Assembly (NCBI RefSeq): GCF_001277295.1
Contig: NZ_CP011456.1
Coordinates: 496,001 to 560,000 of the forward strand
Source: Anabaena sp. WA102
GTDB lineage: Bacteria > Cyanobacteriota > Cyanobacteriia > Cyanobacteriales > Nostocaceae
Length of the DNA stretch: 64,000 nucleotides
Direction of reading: 5' to 3'
Part shown: positions 60,579 to 64,000 of the stretch, piece after piece
Layout: each line of letters starts with the position of its first letter
Numbering within the stretch: position 1 is the stretch's first letter
The notes under the pieces: model-generated
The model's database searches: none
Told to the model about the DNA's origin: nothing
What the model saw: only the letters and a program-made list of their open reading frames with translations
Position numbers and translations under genes: made by a program

Positions 60579-61799
60579 TTGACACTACGGGTTGCTGTTG
60601 TGGGTTCGGGACCTGCGGGTTCATGCGCTGCCGAAACCCTAGCTAAAGCTGGGATTGAAACCTATTTGTTTGAGCGCAAGTTAGATAACGCCAAACCTTG
60701 TGGGGGAGCTATTCCCCTGTGCATGGTGAGTGAGTTTGACTTACCTCCGGCAATTATTGACCGTCGGGTACGGAAGATGAAAATGATTTCTCCTTCTAAT
60801 CGTGAAGTTGATATCAATCTGATAAATGAAGAAGAATATATAGGAATGTGCCGCCGAGAAGTGCTGGATGGTTTCTTGCGGGACCGGGCGGCAAAATTAG
60901 GGGCAAATTTAATTAACGCCACTGTTCATAAAGTTGATATTCCTGGGAACAATACCGACCCCTATACCATTCACTACGTTGACCATACAGGAGACGGGGC
61001 GCAAGGCGTTACCAAAACCCTGAAGGTGGATTTAATCGTGGGTGCTGACGGGGCAAATTCCCGCGTTGCCAAGGATATGGGTGCTGGAGATTACAATTAT
61101 GCGATCGCCTTCCAAGAACGCATTCGTCTTCCCCAAGACAAAATGGACTATTACAACGACCTCGCCGAAATGTACGTTGGCGATGATGTTTCCACCGACT
61201 TCTACGCTTGGGTATTCCCCAAACACGATCACGTAGCCGTCGGTACTGGCACAATGCACATCAACAAAGCCAGAATCAAACAATTTCAAACTGGTATTCG
61301 CGCCCGTGCTTCAGAAAAACTCGCCGGCGGTGAAATCATCAAAATAGAAGCACACCCCATCCCTGAACATCCCCGCCCCCGTCGCGTTGTCGGTCGCATA
61401 GCCTTGGTAGGAGATGCTGCTGGTTATGTTACCAAGTCCTCTGGGGAAGGTATCTACTTCGCTGCTAAATCTGGCAGAATGTGCGCTGAAGCCATTGTGG
61501 AAGCCGCTAACGGTGGGGCGCGGATTCCCACAGAACGAGACCTCAAAGTGTACATCAAGCGTTGGGATAAGAAATACGGACTCACCTACAAAGTGTTAGA
61601 CATTCTTCAAAACGTCTTCTACCGTTCCGATGCTACCCGGGAAGCATTTGTAGAAATGTGTGATGACATGGATGTACAAAAGCTAACTTTTGATAGTTAT
61701 CTCTATAAAACTGTAGTTCCCGCTAACCCCTTCACCCAGTTAAAAATTACTGCCAAAACCATTGGTAGTTTAATTCGTGGTAACGCCCTTGCACCCTAA
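60579..61799 (+). CDS. chlP: Geranylgeranyl reductase ChlP
   Basis: NADPH-dependent flavoprotein that reduces geranylgeranyl groups to phytyl for chlorophyll and tocopherol synthesis. GSGPAGSCAAETLAKAG (about residues 8-24) binds FAD, GADGANSRVAKDMG and VGDAAGYVTKSSGEGIYFAAKSG complete the fold. I start at the TTG at 60579 (read as MTLRVAVVG), which has the ribosome site AGGAGA just upstream and gives 406 residues, the usual length. An upstream ATG at 60483 would add 32 residues that do not belong to the family. A terminator follows. Confidence 0.93.
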   Translation: MTLRVAVVGSGPAGSCAAETLAKAGIETYLFERKLDNAKPCGGAIPLCMVSEFDLPPAIIDRRVRKMKMISPSNREVDINLINEEEYIGMCRREVLDGFLRDRAAKLGANLINATVHKVDIPGNNTDPYTIHYVDHTGDGAQGVTKTLKVDLIVGADGANSRVAKDMGAGDYNYAIAFQERIRLPQDKMDYYNDLAEMYVGDDVSTDFYAWVFPKHDHVAVGTGTMHINKARIKQFQTGIRARASEKLAGGEIIKIEAHPIPEHPRPRRVVGRIALVGDAAGYVTKSSGEGIYFAAKSGRMCAEAIVEAANGGARIPTERDLKVYIKRWDKKYGLTYKVLDILQNVFYRSDATREAFVEMCDDMDVQKLTFDSYLYKTVVPANPFTQLKITAKTIGSLIRGNALAP

Positions 61800-61810
61800 A
61801 TATAGGAAAT

Positions 61811-61848
61811 CAGAAGCCGGAAATTCGTTTCTGGGCTTCTTTTTTTGG
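61811..61848 (+). terminator. Intrinsic terminator of chlP
   Basis: AGAAGCCGGAAA and TTTCTGGGCTTCT (stem with one mismatch, loop TTCG) are followed by TTTTTTT. A textbook intrinsic terminator 12 bases after the chlP stop. Confidence 0.85.
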
Positions 61849-61923
61849 GGTGCTTTCGCCTGTGTTCTACTCATTACAGGTTTTGTCAAAAGTGTCCGCA
61901 CATGACAAAGATAGAAATAATTT

Positions 61924-63741
61924 TTATCCCTTGTTCCTTAAACTCGATAAAATTGTATTTATTTCCTTTCCTTTGATTTCAATAAACTCTAGCAGTTCTG
62001 CCGGTGTGCGGTTATCTTCCTCAGTTTTTACATGAGGATTCACAGCTTTTAAATCATATACAGCATTATCAATGGCTTCAGCTTGAGATTTTAACTCTCT
62101 TGCTTCCTTTTCCTGTTCTTTAACAGTTTTTTCTAGTTCTGTATATATTTCACTATCCTGCTGTTTAGCTTTTTTTAATGCTGTTAGTCTGTCTTTAAGT
62201 TCTCTAATTTCTTCCTCAATAACTGCGGCTTTTTGTTTGAAAGGTGCAGATTTTTCTTCAGCGACAGCTTTACGTTCAGTTATATCTATTGTCCAACTTC
62301 TTTCGCTGTCTCCTTGGGTGGGAAGTAAGCGGAAAAATTCATCAAAATGGGATTCTGTTAAAGGTGTGCGTTTCCCAACTTTAATATCAGAAAGATCATA
62401 ATACCAAATTTTTTCGGTGGTTTCTCCCTTAGTGAAAAATAAAATATTAGCTTTCACACCTCCACCAGCAGCCACAAATGTTCCGGCTGGTAAACTGATG
62501 ATACACCAAAGATTACAATTTTCTAAAAGATTGCGTTTTGTGGAAACAAATGCAGTTTCATTAGTTCTAAATAAAATCCCTTCATCTAATACTATACCGC
62601 AGCGTCCGTTAGATTTGAGGCTTTTAAAAGCGTGTTGTAAAAATAAGGCTTGGGTAGCACTGGTTTGATAATCAAAACCTATTTGCGCTTCTTTACTTTC
62701 TTTACCACCGAAGGGCGGATTCATTAAAATAACATCATGTAAATCTGGTGCATTTGTAAATAAACCTCCATAGGTTTCGCTTTCTGTTAAGGTGTTTCCG
62801 TGCCAGATATGGGGTTCATCAATTCCATGTAATACTAAATTAGCGATCGCAATGGGGTAAATTAAATTATCTTTTTCCCGTCCATAAAATGTCTTGCGTT
62901 TGAGAATTTCTAAATCTTTTGAGGTAATTTGTCCACCATTTTGACTTCTGATATGTTCATAAGACTGGGCTAAAAATCCACCTGTTCCCAGTCCCGGATC
63001 ATAAACTGTTTCGCCTATTTTCGGATTAATAACTTTTACCATCACCGAAATAATGGGACGAGGTGTAAAGAATTGTCCGCCGTCGTTACCTTTTTCACCC
63101 ATTCTCAATAGTAACCCTTCAAAAACTTGAGAAAGGGGAAAAATGAAGTTAATATTTACTGTTGCATTGCTGATTTCATGGACTTTATCTAAAACATCAA
63201 GCAGGTTTTTTTGAGTGTCTATTCTGACTCTTTCTACCCCGGACAGAACTTGGCTAATTACTTTTTGTCTGGGGGTAGCTTTTTCATGATCTTTGAGTTG
63301 TTTAAGATGGGGAATTAATACTAAATCTACCCACACTTTGAAGGGTTCAGATAAATTAATTCCACTTTTTCTAAAATTATCTAGTTCTTCAACTTCCAGG
63401 GTATGATCTGTGATTTGTTTGCGTTTCCAACCTTGTGGACGTTGTTTTTCATCTAGCTTAAAGAGAGATTCATCATAAGTTGCAGCCCAGTCACGCCAAC
63501 GGTAAGGACTTTCTAAGGATGGGGTAAAGTTTATATCTAATGCTTCGGCATTTTCTGCTTCTTTTTGTTCTTGTTCATCAAGAATACGTAAAAATAAAAT
63601 CCAAGTTAATTCGGGGATATATTGCAGCGCACCGGCACAATTTGATCGGCGAATTATGTCACAAATACTATATATATAGCTGTCTAAACTTTGTTGGCTG
63701 GAATATTTTTGATTGTTAGTTTTTTTGCGGGTTGTTGTCAT
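61924..63741 (-). CDS. hsdM: Type I restriction-modification system methylase subunit HsdM
   Basis: A 605-residue N6-adenine methyltransferase. The N-terminal helical domain begins ICDIIRRSNCAGALQYIPELTWILFLRILDE; the SAM loop DPGLGTGGFL (about residues 244-253) and catalytic NPPFGG (about 340-345) are intact. The C-terminal tail is a coiled coil (EIRELKDRLTALKKAKQQ). Partner hsdS lies upstream on the same strand at the window edge; hsdR is not in the window. Complete and probably active. The last motifs point to a member with additional coiled-coil spacer. Confidence 0.92.
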   Translation of the reverse strand: MTTTRKKTNNQKYSSQQSLDSYIYSICDIIRRSNCAGALQYIPELTWILFLRILDEQEQKEAENAEALDINFTPSLESPYRWRDWAATYDESLFKLDEKQRPQGWKRKQITDHTLEVEELDNFRKSGINLSEPFKVWVDLVLIPHLKQLKDHEKATPRQKVISQVLSGVERVRIDTQKNLLDVLDKVHEISNATVNINFIFPLSQVFEGLLLRMGEKGNDGGQFFTPRPIISVMVKVINPKIGETVYDPGLGTGGFLAQSYEHIRSQNGGQITSKDLEILKRKTFYGREKDNLIYPIAIANLVLHGIDEPHIWHGNTLTESETYGGLFTNAPDLHDVILMNPPFGGKESKEAQIGFDYQTSATQALFLQHAFKSLKSNGRCGIVLDEGILFRTNETAFVSTKRNLLENCNLWCIISLPAGTFVAAGGGVKANILFFTKGETTEKIWYYDLSDIKVGKRTPLTESHFDEFFRLLPTQGDSERSWTIDITERKAVAEEKSAPFKQKAAVIEEEIRELKDRLTALKKAKQQDSEIYTELEKTVKEQEKEARELKSQAEAIDNAVYDLKAVNPHVKTEEDNRTPAELLEFIEIKGKEINTILSSLRNKG

Positions 63742-63889
63742 AGATTTAATTAATATTTGGGTTTATTTCTCACGCAAGGGTTATTATATAATGATCTTCT
63801 CTGTTTCAATAAATCTTTTTTAAATGAACCACGAAGAAGCGAAGAACACGAAGAGAAGAAAGAGACGTTTTTACAAGGTTTTTATATTT
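63742..63889. repeat. Repeat block AACCACGAAGAAGCGAAGAACA
   Basis: The gap between hsdS and hsdM contains GAACCACGAAGAAGCGAAG followed by AACACGAAGAGAAGAAAG, a dispersed block also present at 48257-48302. Nothing else was seen. Confidence 0.5.
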
Positions 63890-64000
63890 TTATAGTTCAC
63901 CGTTGAATGCTTGACGCAGAAATGCGGCTGGTAGTTTGTTGATGGTTTCGAGTTGTTCTTTTATGGTTTTACATAATTGTTCTACTTCTGTTAATTTTTC
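63890..64000 (-). CDS. hsdS: Type I restriction specificity subunit HsdS, C-terminus only
   Basis: The last 36 residues of a minus-strand gene that continues past the window edge. They read EKLTEVEQLCKTIKEQLETI then NKLPAAFLRQAFNGEL, which is the typical end of HsdS (the repeated LLRKAFSGEL/LPAALLRQAF type). HsdS recognises the DNA target for HsdM and HsdR. It is upstream of hsdM in transcription. The remaining part and the specificity cannot be seen. Confidence 0.8.
   Translation of the reverse strand, partial: EKLTEVEQLCKTIKEQLETINKLPAAFLRQAFNGEL

Noticed and set aside
61009..61289. Overlapping minus-strand frames inside chlP
   Set aside because: They are shadows of the GC-richer central part of chlP.
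1..64000. tRNA, rRNA, prophage or complete insertion sequence
   Set aside because: None was seen by eye; no transposase, integrase or phage structural protein is encoded in the window.

Overview
The window is a piece of a filamentous, heterocyst-forming cyanobacterial chromosome (Nostocales). The evidence is a complete heterocyst-glycolipid locus (hglT, hgdA/hgdC/hgdB, the hgl polyketide-synthase genes), chlP, high-light-inducible proteins, a plastoquinone-type UbiA prenyltransferase, GCGATCGC (HIP1-like) octamers inside genes, and heptanucleotide tandem repeats. Low GC, dense small TA modules and many MITE-like repeats would suit an Aphanizomenon/Dolichospermum/Anabaena-type genome; that is an inference.

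Layout. 1-6.7 kb: MntA/HepT toxin-antitoxin pair, a HicB-like protein, a gene remnant broken by two repeat insertions, a divergent ubiA/ppx pair, and a DUF104/PIN toxin-antitoxin pair. 7-11.5 kb: a plasmid-type replication protein (CyRepA1 type) and a TPR protein. 11.7-15 kb: pyrE and cydAB (minus strand). 15.6-16.1 kb: two tandem HLIP genes, the second only 48 aa. 16.3-24.4 kb: a metal/cobalamin uptake island with a shortened MbnP-like protein, a cobalamin riboswitch, two small [2Fe-2S]-ferredoxin-like proteins, a Fur-box candidate, a TonB-dependent receptor and a complete BtuFCD/FecBCD-type ABC importer. 24.5-31.5 kb: housekeeping genes (SDR, murG, DUF502-nusB-ftsY). 32.4-59.3 kb: the heterocyst glycolipid island. 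The minus-strand arm holds glycosyltransferases, epimerase hgdA and exporter parts hgdC and hgdB. The plus-strand arm is the PUFA-synthase-like assembly line (KS-AT-ACP-ACP-half KR; half KR-DH; KS; dead KS-AT; enoyl reductase; ACP-thioester reductase) followed by an SDR in the position where hetN would sit. The two arms diverge from a 1.7-kb gene-poor region. 59.4-64 kb: Uma2 nuclease, chlP (TTG start) and a type I restriction-modification system (hsdM, and the C-terminus of hsdS at the window edge).

How the genes work together. The hgl assembly line builds the long-chain polyhydroxy fatty alcohol, with final reductive release by HglB. HglT glycosylates it, HgdA supplies or shapes the sugar, and HgdB/HgdC act in exporting or depositing the glycolipid. 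The riboswitch/TonB/ABC island looks like one import pathway for a corrinoid and/or iron chelate.

The most distinctive material is outside the genes. There are at least six families of short inverted-repeat elements: a 126-bp TA-flanked MITE with five full copies, a roughly 110-120-bp element with 3-bp duplications, a 114-bp element with 8-bp duplications, two foldback elements with long inverted arms, and several palindromes. One palindrome family has entered the hglE reading frame twice without breaking it. No transposase gene, rRNA, tRNA or CRISPR array was seen.
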